Notes under the pieces: generated by a model
What the model saw: only the letters and a program-made list of their open reading frames with translations
Databases searched by the model: none
What the model was told of the DNA's origin: nothing
Program-made: the position numbers and the translations under genes
NCBI GenBank assembly: GCA_041389495.1
Contig: JAWKRT010000001.1
Coordinates: 744,001 to 808,000, forward strand
Length of the DNA stretch: 64,000 nucleotides
Direction of reading: 5' to 3'
Source of the DNA: Myxococcota bacterium
GTDB lineage: Bacteria; Myxococcota_A; UBA9160; UBA4427
Shown here: positions 43,706 to 52,555 of the stretch, one piece after another
How the letters are laid out: the number at the start of each line of letters is the position of its first letter
How positions within the stretch are numbered: position 1 is the stretch's first letter

Positions 43706-46429
43706 ATGGCAGCCGAAGCCCGGCGCGCGCACCCGCGGCGCCTGCTCGTCGTCGACGGTGCGAACACGCTCTACCGCGCGTTCTTCGCGATCCCGAGCCT
43801 GCGCGCGCCCGACGGCACGCCCACGAACGCGGCGTACGGCTTCGTCAACACGCTCGCGAAGCTGCTGCGCGAGGAGACGCCCGACTACGTCGCGATCGCG
43901 TGGGACCCGCGCGGCGGCAGCTTCCGCAAGCAGCTCTTCGACGGCTACAAGGCGACGCGCGACGCGCAGCCCGAGGACCTGACCGCGCAGATCCCGCTCG
44001 TGCGCGAGCTCGTCGACGCGCACCGGATTCCCGTGCTCGAGGTCGAGGGCTTCGAGGCGGACGACGTGATCGCGACGCTCGCCACCGAGCTGCCCGACGA
44101 CGTCGAGCTGCTGATCGTGTCGTCGGACAAGGACCTGATGCAGCTCGTGAGCGACCGCGTCACGCTGCTCGACGGCATCAAGGACCGCCGCTACGAGCCC
44201 GCCGACGTCGAGGCGCGCTTCGGCGTGCCGCCCGAGCGCATGCTCGACCTGCGCGCCCTCGTCGGCGACCCGAGCGACAACATCCCGGGCGTGAAGGGCA
44301 TCGGCGACAAGGGCGCCGCGAAGCTCATCCAGGAATGGGGCACGCTCGAGGCGCTGCTCGACCACGCCGGCGAGGTGAAGGCGAAGCGCGCGCGCGAGGC
44401 GCTCGTCGAGCAGGCGGACGCGGCGCGGCTCTCGAAGGAGCTCGCGACGCTGCGCCGCGACGTGCCGCTCGAGGGCGGCCTCGACGCGCTCGCTGCGCGC
44501 GCGCCCGACGCGGCCGCGCTGCGCGCGCTCTACGAGCGGCTCGGCTTCACGCGGCTGCTCGAGTCGCTCGGCGGCGCGGCGGAGGCGCCGCGTGCCGACG
44601 TCGAGGTCGAGATCGCGACCGACGCGGACGGCGTCGCCGCGAAGCTCGCCGCACTCGCGCGCGGCGGCGAGCTCGCGCTCTTCGGCGTGCTCACGGATGC
44701 GAGCGTCGTCGACGCGCGCCTCGTCGGGCTCGCGGTCGCGGGGGTGCCCGACGAGCCCGTGTGGTTCGCGCCGATCGCGGAGGCGGCCGACGCGCAGGAA
44801 GGCCTCCCGATGGAGGCGCGCCCCGCGCGCCTCGCGGCCGCCGACGTGCTCGCGCCGCTCGCCGCGCTCTTCGCGGACGGCGCGCGCGCGCCCGCGTGGA
44901 TCGGGCACGAGACGAAGCGGCTGCACGCCTGCCTCGGCGAGCGCGACGCCGCGCTCCCGTGCGCCGTCTTCGACACCGAGATCGCGGCCTTCCTGCTCGA
45001 CGCCGCGGGTGCGCGCGACCTCCCGACGCTCGCGCAGCAGCGGCTCGGCGCGCGCGTCCAGAGCTTCGAGGAGCTCGCGGGGCGCGGAGCCAAGGCGACG
45101 CCCGTCGACGCGCTCGACGTCGGAGCGCTCGCGCGCTGGGCGGCCGCGCAGGCGGCGGCGGTGCGCGACCTGCGCGCCCCGATGTGCGAGCAGCTCGACC
45201 GCGACGGCCTCCGCCCGCTCTTCGACGAGGTCGAGATGCCGCTCACCTCCGTGCTCGGGCGCGTCGAGCGCAACGGCGTGCGCATCGACGAGGCGAAGCT
45301 CGCCGCGCTCTCCGAGGAGTACGAGGGGAAGCTCGCGACGATCGAGGCGCGCATCTACGACCTCGCGGGCGAGACCTTCAGCGTGAACTCGCCCAAGCAG
45401 CTGCAGCACATCCTGTTCGAGAAGCTCGCGCTGCCGGCGATCAAGAAGACGAAGACGGGCTTCTCGACCGACGAGAGCGTGCTCGAGCAGCTCGCGTTCG
45501 AGCACGAGCTGCCGGCCCAGGTGCTCGCGTGGCGGCGGCTCGCGAAGCTGAAGAGCACGTATCTCGACGCGCTGCCGCCGCTCGTGTCGCCGCGCACCGG
45601 GCGCATCCACCCGACGTTCCTGCAGACGGGCGCGGCGACGGGGCGGCTCGCGTCGACGCACCCCAACGTGCAGAACATCCCGATCCGCACCGAGGAGGGC
45701 GTGCGCATCCGCGAGGCGTTCGTGCCCGCGGAGGGCCGCGTGCTGCTCTCCGCCGACTACTCGCAGGTCGAGCTGCGCATCCTCGCGCACTACTCGGGCG
45801 ATGCGTCGCTGATCGCGGCCTTCGAGCGCGGCGAGGACATCCACCGCCGCACGGCCGCCGAGGTCGCGGGCATCGACCCTGCGGACGTCACCGACGAGCA
45901 GCGCGCGCGCGCGAAGGCCGTCAACTTCGGGATCATCTACGGCTCGTCGGCCTTCGGCCTCGCGAACCAGCTCGGCATCGCGACGGGCGAGGCGCAGGCG
46001 ACGATCGACGCCTACTTCGCGCGCTACCAGGGCGTGCGCCGCTTCCTCGACGAGACGGTCGCCGCGGCGACCGAGCGCGGCTTCGTCACGACCATCCTGG
46101 GACGCCGTCGCTACCTCCCGGACCTGGCGTCGAAGAACCGCGTGCTCCGCCAGGCGGCCGAGCGGATGGCGGTCAACACGGTCATCCAGGGCAGCGAGGC
46201 GGACCTGATCAAGCGCGCGATGGTCGAGCTCGCGCGCGCGATCGAGGCCGACGGGCTCGCGAGCCGGATGATCCTGCAGGTGCACGACGAGCTCGTCTTC
46301 GAGGTGCCGGCGGCCGAGGTCGAGGCCATGACGGAGCTCGCCCGCGCGCGGATGCGCGACGTCCACCGGCTGCGCGTCCCGCTCGAGGTCGACGTCGGCA
46401 CGGGGCGCAGCTGGCGCGAGGCGCACTAG
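43706..46429 (+). CDS. polA: DNA polymerase I
   Basis: 907 residues. The N-terminal 5'-3' exonuclease spans residues about 1-295 (LLVVDGANTLYRAFFA, DKDLMQLV, GDPSDNIPGVKGIGDKGA). The 3'-5' exonuclease region (about 300-500) keeps the fold but lacks the acidic metal ligands (LALFGVLTDAS where DTET-like residues are expected), so proofreading is probably absent. The polymerase has motif A ADYSQVELRILAHYS, motif B KAVNFGIIYGSS and motif C LQVHDELVFE. It repairs DNA and matures Okazaki fragments. Preceded by a strong promoter. Confidence 0.95.
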   Translation: MAAEARRAHPRRLLVVDGANTLYRAFFAIPSLRAPDGTPTNAAYGFVNTLAKLLREETPDYVAIAWDPRGGSFRKQLFDGYKATRDAQPEDLTAQIPLVRELVDAHRIPVLEVEGFEADDVIATLATELPDDVELLIVSSDKDLMQLVSDRVTLLDGIKDRRYEPADVEARFGVPPERMLDLRALVGDPSDNIPGVKGIGDKGAAKLIQEWGTLEALLDHAGEVKAKRAREALVEQADAARLSKELATLRRDVPLEGGLDALAARAPDAAALRALYERLGFTRLLESLGGAAEAPRADVEVEIATDADGVAAKLAALARGGELALFGVLTDASVVDARLVGLAVAGVPDEPVWFAPIAEAADAQEGLPMEARPARLAAADVLAPLAALFADGARAPAWIGHETKRLHACLGERDAALPCAVFDTEIAAFLLDAAGARDLPTLAQQRLGARVQSFEELAGRGAKATPVDALDVGALARWAAAQAAAVRDLRAPMCEQLDRDGLRPLFDEVEMPLTSVLGRVERNGVRIDEAKLAALSEEYEGKLATIEARIYDLAGETFSVNSPKQLQHILFEKLALPAIKKTKTGFSTDESVLEQLAFEHELPAQVLAWRRLAKLKSTYLDALPPLVSPRTGRIHPTFLQTGAATGRLASTHPNVQNIPIRTEEGVRIREAFVPAEGRVLLSADYSQVELRILAHYSGDASLIAAFERGEDIHRRTAAEVAGIDPADVTDEQRARAKAVNFGIIYGSSAFGLANQLGIATGEAQATIDAYFARYQGVRRFLDETVAAATERGFVTTILGRRRYLPDLASKNRVLRQAAERMAVNTVIQGSEADLIKRAMVELARAIEADGLASRMILQVHDELVFEVPAAEVEAMTELARARMRDVHRLRVPLEVDVGTGRSWREAH

Positions 46430-46452
46430 GCCGGCCGGCGGCCGGCCGGCCG
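46429..46452. repeat. GGCCGGCC-rich symmetric stretch after polA
   Basis: Repeated GGCCGG units directly follow the polA stop and can form several overlapping stems such as GGCCGGCC at 46429-46436 and 46440-46447. It may pause transcription, but no U-run follows. Confidence 0.3.
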
Positions 46453-46607
46453 CGGGGCTACGGTCGATCGCCGACACGGGCCCGCTCGCCGAATACCCGC
46501 CGGCCCGTCCCGTCGCAGCGCGCCGTCGTCCGGGGGCTGCACCGAGGAGCGTCTCGATCCCGATCGAACGAGCGCACGACTCCGCCGAAGGCCCGCCGGA
46601 CGAGGAG

Positions 46608-47306
46608 GTGGTCGCGAGAGCCCAGCAGGGCGATCACGACGCCTTCCGGATCCTGGTGGAGCGGTACCAGGGACGAGCCTTCGCGCTCGCCCGGCGCATG
46701 CTCCGCAGCGAGGAGCACGCGCGCGATGCGATCCAGGACGCCTTCCTCAAGGCCTACACGGCGCTCCCCGGCTTCGAGGGGCGCTCGAGCTTCTACACCT
46801 GGCTCTACCGCCTGGTCTTCAACCACTGCCTCGATCTCAAGCGCAAGGACAAGTCGCTCCGCCACGTCGAGTGGCAGGACGAGCGGCTCGGGCCCGATCG
46901 CATCCGCGAGGAGGGCACGCCCGGCGCGATCGCCTCGGGCGCCTTTCCGAGTCCGGGCGCGGTCGTCGAGCGCGCGGAGCTGCGCGAGCTGATGGCCACT
47001 GCGATCGACCAGCTCCCCGACGACGCGCGCGAGACGCTGCTGCTGCGCGAGCTCGACGGCCTCTCGTACGCCGAGATCGCCGAGCGGCTCTCGATTCCGA
47101 AGGGCACGGTGATGAGCCGGCTCTTCTACGCGCGCAAGAAGGTGCAGGCGATGCTGATCGAGGCGGGCGTGACGCCGCCCGCGAGCACGAAGCGCGCGCG
47201 CGGCGCGCGCGCCGCGGACGACGGGACCGACGACGAGGCGGACGACGGCGGAGGGGACGTCGCGGACGACACCGACGACACGGACGGCGACGAGGACGAG
47301 ACATGA
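46608..47306 (+). CDS. ECF-type RNA polymerase sigma factor
   Basis: 232 residues from the GTG at 46608. Sigma region 2 reads LVERYQGRAFALARRML, DAIQDAFLKAYTALPGF; region 4 reads ELDGLSYAEIAERLSIPKGTVMSRL with the helix-turn-helix. The last 40 residues are very acidic. The start is unclear: the usual PDEEVVARAQ opening begins upstream of GTG 46608 in the same frame, where no ATG, GTG or TTG exists. An ATC at 46557 with AGGAG 7 nt ahead would fit but is non-canonical. Its stop overlaps the anti-sigma-like gene (ATGA). Confidence 0.85.
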   Translation: MVARAQQGDHDAFRILVERYQGRAFALARRMLRSEEHARDAIQDAFLKAYTALPGFEGRSSFYTWLYRLVFNHCLDLKRKDKSLRHVEWQDERLGPDRIREEGTPGAIASGAFPSPGAVVERAELRELMATAIDQLPDDARETLLLRELDGLSYAEIAERLSIPKGTVMSRLFYARKKVQAMLIEAGVTPPASTKRARGARAADDGTDDEADDGGGDVADDTDDTDGDEDET

Positions 47307-47857
47307 GCGAGCCCCTTCCCGACGCGCTGGAGCCGATCCAGCTCGAACGCGACATCGCGCGCCTGCACGCCTATCACGACGGCGAGCTCGGCGCGCTCGC
47401 CCGCTGGCGCTTCGAGCGCGCGCTCCGCCGATCGCCCGCGCTGCGCGCCGAGCTCGATGCGCTGCGCGCCGTGTCGCGCGCGGTCGCAGCGGTCGCGGCT
47501 GACGAGCGCGTCGCGTCGCCCGCGCCGGAGCGCCCGCTCGACGTCTGGGCCGGGCTCGCCCCCGCGCTCGCGGCCGCCGATGCGGAGCGCGCGCGAGCGC
47601 CGCGCCGCCCGGCCTTCGATCTCGGCATCCCGCGGTGGGCGCTCGGGAGCGGCGCCCTCGCCGCCGCCGCGCTCGTCGCCATCGTGCTCGTCGTTCGCGG
47701 CGGCACCGCGCCCGGCGACGGTGGCCCGGCGACGGCGGCGCTCGGCGCGCCGGCGACCGGCGTCGTCCGGTACCTCGACAGCGGCGGGCGGCCGGTGATG
47801 GTCATCGAGGACCCGGACGACGACGTCACCATCATCTGGACTTTCGACGCGGCCTAG
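47303..47857 (+). CDS. Anti-sigma factor-like membrane protein
   Basis: 184 residues. A cytoplasmic N-terminus carries the LHAYHDGELGALARWRFERAL pattern of anti-sigma domains, which lacks the zinc-type HxxxCxxC. A membrane helix (about 113-131, SGALAAAALVAIVLVV) and a short periplasmic tail ending VIEDPDDDVTIIWTFDAA follow. It overlaps the sigma-factor stop, so it most likely holds that factor at the membrane. Direct proof is lacking. Confidence 0.72.
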   Translation: MSEPLPDALEPIQLERDIARLHAYHDGELGALARWRFERALRRSPALRAELDALRAVSRAVAAVAADERVASPAPERPLDVWAGLAPALAAADAERARAPRRPAFDLGIPRWALGSGALAAAALVAIVLVVRGGTAPGDGGPATAALGAPATGVVRYLDSGGRPVMVIEDPDDDVTIIWTFDAA

Positions 47858-47883
47858 CGCGAGCGAGCGCGAGGGGAGGCGAC

Positions 47884-48396
47884 GTGACGCGAACGGAAAA
47901 TGCGAGGAACGGACGGGGCGGGTCGGTGCTGCGCGCGCCCGCGCGCGGCGCGTGCGCGCTGCTCGTCGCGATCGTCGCGGTCGCGGCGATCGCGCCGCGG
48001 ACGGCGGCCGCCGAGCCCACCCTCGACGTCGAGCTCATGGTGAGCCTCGCCTCGGACGAGCCGGGGGCGATCGACGCGCGCGCCCGCAAGATCGACGCGC
48101 GCCTCCGCCGGGAGATCCGCTACCAGAGCCTGCGGGTGCTCGAGGCGCGCACCGAGCGCGTGGGCCTCGACCAGGTCGCGACGATCGCGCTCCCGAACGG
48201 CAAGCGCGCGCGCGTGCGGCCGATGGCGATCGACGAGCGCGGCGCCCTGCTCGCCGTCGACATCGAGGGCGCCGTCAAGGTCGACGCGCGGGCGAGGAGC
48301 GGCCACCTGCTCGTCTTCAGCGCCGGCCGCTTCGAGGGGGGCCGGCTCGTGGTGTCGATCGAGCCGCGCTTCGGAGGCGCCGGGAAGGGCCGGTAA
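47884..48396 (+). CDS. Secreted protein of the sigma/anti-sigma operon
   Basis: 170 residues from the GTG at 47884, with a signal peptide ending near RTAAAEPTL. The mature domain is beta-rich (ELMVSLASDE, ATIALPNGKRARVRPMAI, LLAVDIEGAVKVDARARSG) and lacks recognised motifs. By position, 27 bp after the anti-sigma-like gene, it may be a periplasmic signal receiver or target. I do not recognise a family. Confidence 0.6.
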   Translation: MTRTENARNGRGGSVLRAPARGACALLVAIVAVAAIAPRTAAAEPTLDVELMVSLASDEPGAIDARARKIDARLRREIRYQSLRVLEARTERVGLDQVATIALPNGKRARVRPMAIDERGALLAVDIEGAVKVDARARSGHLLVFSAGRFEGGRLVVSIEPRFGGAGKGR

Positions 48397-48625
48397 GTAC
48401 CCGTTCTAGCGATGGATTTTCGAGGGCCGCGAGCGGCTGCGAAAAAAATCGAAAAAGTGCGTCCCCGCCCTGACACCTCGGCCCGTCCGGCGCCACTTAC
48501 TGTGCAGACAGCTGAATATCCCCTTCCCAGGGAGGCCCCGCGCGTCGCAAGACGCGCGGGGTCACTAGCTTCTGGGCCCTGCTCCCGCGCGGGTCCGGAG
48601 CGCGCGGGCCGACGGCTCTCCCGTC
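48397..48625. other. Unusually A/T-rich intergenic region with stem-loops
   Basis: 229 bp between convergent genes. It is distinctly richer in A and T than its surroundings, with ATTTTCG (48416-48422) and CGAAAAAAATCGAAAAAG downstream of it flanking GCCG-CGAG-CGGC (48426-48437). No open frame looks real. A small RNA or termination region is possible. The strong hairpin is listed separately. Confidence 0.4.
48536..48561 (+). terminator. Perfect 11-bp hairpin with GCAA tetraloop
   Basis: CCCCGCGCGTC (48536-48546) and GACGCGCGGGG (48551-48561) are exact complements around the GNRA loop GCAA. It lies between the ends of the sigma operon and egtD. No U-run follows on either strand, so it may be a terminator stem, an RNA-processing element or part of a small RNA. 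Confidence 0.5.
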
Positions 48626-49693
48626 TCACGCCGGTCGCAGCAGGTTCGAGCTGAAGAGCCCGTCGCGGTCGAGCCACCGTTGCTCGACGGCGAGCCCGGC
48701 CGCGCTCGCGAGCGCGTCGATCTCCGCGAGCGAGTACTTGTACGAGCTCTCCGTGTGGATGGCCTCGCCGTCGGCGAGCCCGACCTCGATGCCGAGGCGG
48801 TCGATCGGCACGCGCTGCGCGCCGAGGCTCACGAGGTGCATCTCGACACGGCCCGCCTCGACGTCGTACGAGGCCTCGTGCCGGAAGCGCGCGAGATCGA
48901 AGTGGCCGCCGAGCTCGCGGTTGATGCGTGCGAGCAGGTTGAGGTCGAACGCGGCCGTGACGCCGTCCGCGTCGTCGTAGGCGCGCTCGAGCACGCGCGC
49001 GTCCTTGCGCAGGTCGACGCCGACGAGCAGGCGGTCGGCGCGGCCGAGCGCGCCGCGCACCCGCGCCAGGAAGCGAGCAGCGGCCTCGCGCGACAGGTTG
49101 CCGATCGAGGAACCGAGCCACAGGACGAGCCGCGAGCGGCCCTCGTGCCGCTCTGCGAGCGACCGCAGCGCGGCGTCGTACTCGCCGACGAGCCCTTCGA
49201 TCACGAGCGTCGGGTGCGCGTCGAGCAGCTCGCGCGAGCTCGCTTCGAGGATCGTGGGCGAGATGTCGATCGGGCGGAACACGAGCGAGCCGTTGGCCTC
49301 GATCAGCGTCTCGATCAGCGCGCGCGTCTTCGACGCGCTCCCGCTCCCGAGCTCGACGAGCTCGACGGGCGGCTTCACGCAGCGCGCGATGTCGGCCGCG
49401 TGCGCGCGCAGGATGCTGCGCTCCGCGCGCGTCGGGTAGTACTCGGGCAGCTCCGTGATCCGCTCGAAGAGCAGCGAGCCGCGCGCATCGTAGAGGAAGC
49501 GGCACGGGATCGACTTCGCGGCGGCCGTCAGGCCCGCGCGCACGGCGGCCGCGAAGTCGTCGCGCTCGCCCGCCGCATGGGAGACGGGCTCGAGGTGCAG
49601 CCGCGGTGGGTCGTCGCCGCGAGCGGTGTCGTCCGCGCTCGGGCGGCGTCCCGTCTTCGTCTGCTCGCTCTTCCGTCGGTCGACGCGGTGCAT
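48626..49693 (-). CDS. egtD: L-histidine N(alpha)-methyltransferase (EgtD-like)
   Basis: 355 residues, the usual EgtD size. It uses S-adenosylmethionine to make hercynine, first step of ergothioneine. The cofactor motif is ELGSGSASKTRALIE, and RFLYDARGSLLFERITELPEYYPTR is the DUF2260-type N-terminal signature; SYKYSLAEIDALA comes near the C-terminus. The usual partner egtB is not adjacent. A preceding basic 30-residue extension is disordered. The family match is strong; without egtB its product could be hercynine only. Confidence 0.88.
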   Translation of the reverse strand: MHRVDRRKSEQTKTGRRPSADDTARGDDPPRLHLEPVSHAAGERDDFAAAVRAGLTAAAKSIPCRFLYDARGSLLFERITELPEYYPTRAERSILRAHAADIARCVKPPVELVELGSGSASKTRALIETLIEANGSLVFRPIDISPTILEASSRELLDAHPTLVIEGLVGEYDAALRSLAERHEGRSRLVLWLGSSIGNLSREAAARFLARVRGALGRADRLLVGVDLRKDARVLERAYDDADGVTAAFDLNLLARINRELGGHFDLARFRHEASYDVEAGRVEMHLVSLGAQRVPIDRLGIEVGLADGEAIHTESSYKYSLAEIDALASAAGLAVEQRWLDRDGLFSSNLLRPA

Positions 49694-49773
49694 GGGCCTC
49701 CCCTGCGAGGGCTCGACGTGCGCGCGGCGCCCACTCTACCAGCCGTGCGCGTCGAGCGGGCGCCGCCGCGCGA

Positions 49774-50922
49774 TCAGCGCGCTCGCGCTGCGGCCGCGCG
49801 GAAGAGGCCCGCCGCGATCGCGGGCTCGGCGGGCGGCGTGCGCGCGAGCGCGACCGCGGCGTCGACGTGTGCGGGCTCGCGCAGGCCGACGACGACGGTC
49901 GATACGCCGTGCGTGCTGCGCGCGAACTGCAGGGCGCACTGCGCGTCGCCCCGCGTTTCGGGGTAGGCCGCGCGCACGAACGCGGGCACGTGGCCGACGA
50001 TGCGTCCGCCGAAGAGCGGCGCGCTCGCGAGCACGAGCGTGCCCGTGTCGACGAGCAGCTCGACGACGCTCGCGGTCGCGCCGCCCGAGAGCTGCGACGC
50101 GAGTGCCGCGCCTTCGCCGACCGCGAGCCCGTACGGCATCTGCACGGCGCGAAGATGGTGGTCGCCGCTCCCCGCCTCGAGCGCGGCCTCGAAGACGTCG
50201 AACACCGAGAGGTGCTCGCGCTCGGTGTGCGGGACGAGGAAGCCGTTCCACGTGCACACGCCGTAGGCCGCGATGTGACCGTGTGCGACCTCGTCCTCGA
50301 GCGCCGCGAACGTCTCGACGAGGGCGTCGCGGAAGCCGTCGGGCCCGAGCTCGCGCAGGTGCAGCTCGGGCTCCTGCACGAGATAGAAGTCGATCGTCTC
50401 GAGCCCGAGGTTGGCGCGGCTCCGCGCGATCTGGTCGCGCAGGAAGCGAGGCTGCATGCAGTGGCCGCCGACGAGCCGGTCGGGATCGACGAGCCCGCTC
50501 TCGAGATACGTGGCGACGAGATTCCGGTGCACCTCGGCGCGCGTCTGCGCGAAGCGCGCGTCGGCGGTGAGCGCGCCGCCCTTCGTCACGACCACCACTT
50601 CGTCGCGCGCGACGAGGCCGCTCGCGATCGCGCGGGCGAGCGCGGCGCCGACGGCGCGCTCGCTCGTCTGCATGCGGTCCGACAGCGCGGTGTCGACGAC
50701 GTTGCAGCCTGCCTCGAGCAGGGTCTCGAGCGCCGAGCGGTAGAGCAGGTCGTCGACGCCGCCGGGCGCGCCCTGTCGCGTTCCGAGTGCCAGCGACGAC
50801 ACGAGGAGGCGATCCGGCGCGCGGAAGTGCCCGGCGCAGGCGGGAGCGCGCGCCGCATAGCGGCGCGTGCCTTCGGGCGTCGCGCGCCCGGGGATCGGGC
50901 CGGAGTTCGAGTGGAGGCTCAT
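49774..50922 (-). CDS. Aldo/keto reductase-superfamily protein lacking the usual catalytic Tyr and His
   Basis: 382 residues. The barrel fold is clear (RSALETLLEAGCNVVDTAL, RDQIARSRANLGLETIDFYLVQ, RSTHGVSTVVVGLREP). The catalytic Asp (VVDTAL) and Lys (VVVVTKGG) are present, but the Tyr position reads Asp in DTALSDRM and the His position reads Gln or Glu in YLVQEPELH. It may therefore bind NADPH and substrate without normal reductase chemistry. It lies 80 bp upstream of egtD on the same strand and is divergent from an SDR. ATG at 50922. Confidence 0.8.
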   Translation of the reverse strand: MSLHSNSGPIPGRATPEGTRRYAARAPACAGHFRAPDRLLVSSLALGTRQGAPGGVDDLLYRSALETLLEAGCNVVDTALSDRMQTSERAVGAALARAIASGLVARDEVVVVTKGGALTADARFAQTRAEVHRNLVATYLESGLVDPDRLVGGHCMQPRFLRDQIARSRANLGLETIDFYLVQEPELHLRELGPDGFRDALVETFAALEDEVAHGHIAAYGVCTWNGFLVPHTEREHLSVFDVFEAALEAGSGDHHLRAVQMPYGLAVGEGAALASQLSGGATASVVELLVDTGTLVLASAPLFGGRIVGHVPAFVRAAYPETRGDAQCALQFARSTHGVSTVVVGLREPAHVDAAVALARTPPAEPAIAAGLFRAAAARAR

Positions 50923-51123
50923 TGCGCGTCGTCGGGTCGGCAGTCGGTGGTCGGGAAGCGGCGTTCGGGCGTGCGCGGGCGGCCGCAGTGCGCCGTGGCG
51001 AGGTTGCGAGTGCGTCGTCCGGGCGCGCGAGTGTACGCCACGCGGACGCGCTCGCGCGGCTTGCGCTCGGCGCGCGGCGTCCTCGACACTCGCCCTCGCG
51101 CGCGCGTCGTGCGGGGAGGGACG

Positions 51124-51891
51124 ATGAAGGAGCTGTTCTCGATCGAGGGGAAGGTCGCGCTCGTGACGGGCGGTGCGAGCGGGATCGGCGAGATGATCGC
51201 GACCGGCTTCGTCGAGGCCGGCGCGCGCGTGTACGTCGCGTCGCGCAAGGCCGACGCGCTCGATCGCGTGGCCGCGCGGCTCTCGCGTTCGGGCTCGTGC
51301 ACGCCGATCGTCGCCGACCTCGCGAGCGAGGACGCGTGCCGCGCCCTCGCCGCCGACCTCGCCGATCGCGAGGACGCCCTGCACGTGCTCGTCAACAACG
51401 CGGGCGCGACCTGGGGAGCGCCCCTCGAGGAGTACCCCGACGCAGCGTGGGACAAGCTGTGGGCCCTCAACGTCAAGGCCGTCTTCGCGCTCACGCGCGC
51501 GTGTGCGCCCCTCCTGCGCGCGGCGACGCGTCCGGGCGACCCCGCGCGCGTCATCAACGTGGGCTCGGTCGACGGCATCCAGGTTCCCGCGCTCGAGACG
51601 TACGCGTACTCGGCGAGCAAGGCGGCCGTCCACCAGCTGACGCGCGTGCTCGCGCGCAAGCTCGCGCCCGAGATCACGGTCAACGCGATCGCGCCGGGCC
51701 CCTTCCAGAGCCGCATGATGCGCGCGACGCTCGACGCGGCGGGCGACGCGATCGCGCGCTCGGTTCCCCTCCGCCGCATCGGCGAGCCCGAGGACATGGC
51801 GGGCGTTGCGATCTTCCTCGCATCGCGCGCGGGCGCGTGGATCACCGGCGACGTGATTCCCGTCGACGGCGGGATCGTCACGACGAAGTGA
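51124..51891 (+). CDS. SDR-family oxidoreductase
   Basis: 255 residues. VTGGASGIGEMIATGF, VNNAGATWGAP, a serine in VINVGSVDGI and YAYSASKAAV with the catalytic Tyr and Lys. The end is ITGDVIPVDGGIVTTK. It matches reductases for 3-oxoacyl or gluconate-type substrates (closest by eye to gluconate 5-dehydrogenase). The ATG at 51124 follows GGGGAGGGAC, a clear ribosome binding site. It is divergent from the aldo/keto reductase at 49774. Confidence 0.88.
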   Translation: MKELFSIEGKVALVTGGASGIGEMIATGFVEAGARVYVASRKADALDRVAARLSRSGSCTPIVADLASEDACRALAADLADREDALHVLVNNAGATWGAPLEEYPDAAWDKLWALNVKAVFALTRACAPLLRAATRPGDPARVINVGSVDGIQVPALETYAYSASKAAVHQLTRVLARKLAPEITVNAIAPGPFQSRMMRATLDAAGDAIARSVPLRRIGEPEDMAGVAIFLASRAGAWITGDVIPVDGGIVTTK

Positions 51892-52085
51892 GGAGTGCGC
51901 GACGTCGCCGCGCCCCGGATGGCACGCGCGAGGCGGCGCTCTAGCGTTCCTCGCGCGCGAGAGCGGCTCGCGCTTCGTGGGGGTTTCCGCGCTGTGGCGC
52001 GCGCGGCTCGGACGTTATGTTCCGCGCGCTCGCTCCGACGCGGCTCTCGTTCCCTGCGGAAGTCCACCCTCCACGCGGGACGCCC

Positions 52086-52487
52086 ATGGCACGCAACGCG
52101 CTGCACGAGCTCCATCGTCCGGTCCGCAGCGCGGCGTCTCCGCCGGCGTCGACGGGTTCCGGATCGATCGGTCGGCGAGTCGGCGCCGAAGCCGACGAGG
52201 CGGTGCCGGTCGACGTCGACGAGCTCGAGCTGCTCGAGTTCCTCGAGGCGGATCTGCTCCCGAGCCCCGCGCATCCCGCCTTCCGGCGGCAGCTCCGCGA
52301 CCACCTTCGCGCGCTCTTGCGCGAGCGCGGCACGCTGCCCGCGCGGGCCGGCGCATGCGCGGACGCCGAGGCCGGGGAAGCGCCGCGCGTGCGCGGCGAA
52401 GCCGGCGAGCGAGCCGAAGCGGACGCGTGCACCACGGCGGACGCGGCGGTCCCGGCGGACGGCGAAGGCGGCGTCGACCGGCACTGA
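52086..52487 (+). CDS. Hypothetical acidic protein
   Basis: 133 residues from ATG 52086 (an upstream ATG at 52017 in the same frame would give 156). The middle has a helical segment DVDELELLEFLEADLLPSPA, followed by FRRQLRDHLRALLRERGTL; the last 45 residues are Ala- and Asp-rich. The helical motif resembles short segments found in small regulatory or anti-sigma-like proteins, but no family is recognised. Codon use is typical of a real gene, with high GC3. It lies between an SDR and a divergent spermidine-synthase-like gene. Confidence 0.5.
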   Translation: MARNALHELHRPVRSAASPPASTGSGSIGRRVGAEADEAVPVDVDELELLEFLEADLLPSPAHPAFRRQLRDHLRALLRERGTLPARAGACADAEAGEAPRVRGEAGERAEADACTTADAAVPADGEGGVDRH

Positions 52488-52555
52488 GCGCCGCCCGCTC
52501 GCGCCGCCCGCTCGCGCTGCCCCTTCGCGCCGCAGCGCGCCGGCAAAGCGCGCGC

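Noticed and set aside
46429..46452. Rho-independent terminator of polA
   Set aside because: The GGCCGG repeats can pair many ways and no U-run follows, so a terminator cannot be called with confidence.
43502..46477. Minus frame extending the small membrane protein upstream across polA
   Set aside because: The upstream portion is antisense to polA, low complexity, and begins long before the plausible GTG at 43501.
48397..48625. tRNA gene or short protein gene
   Set aside because: No cloverleaf arms, CCA-adjacent pattern or T-loop are visible, and no frame has coding-type GC3.
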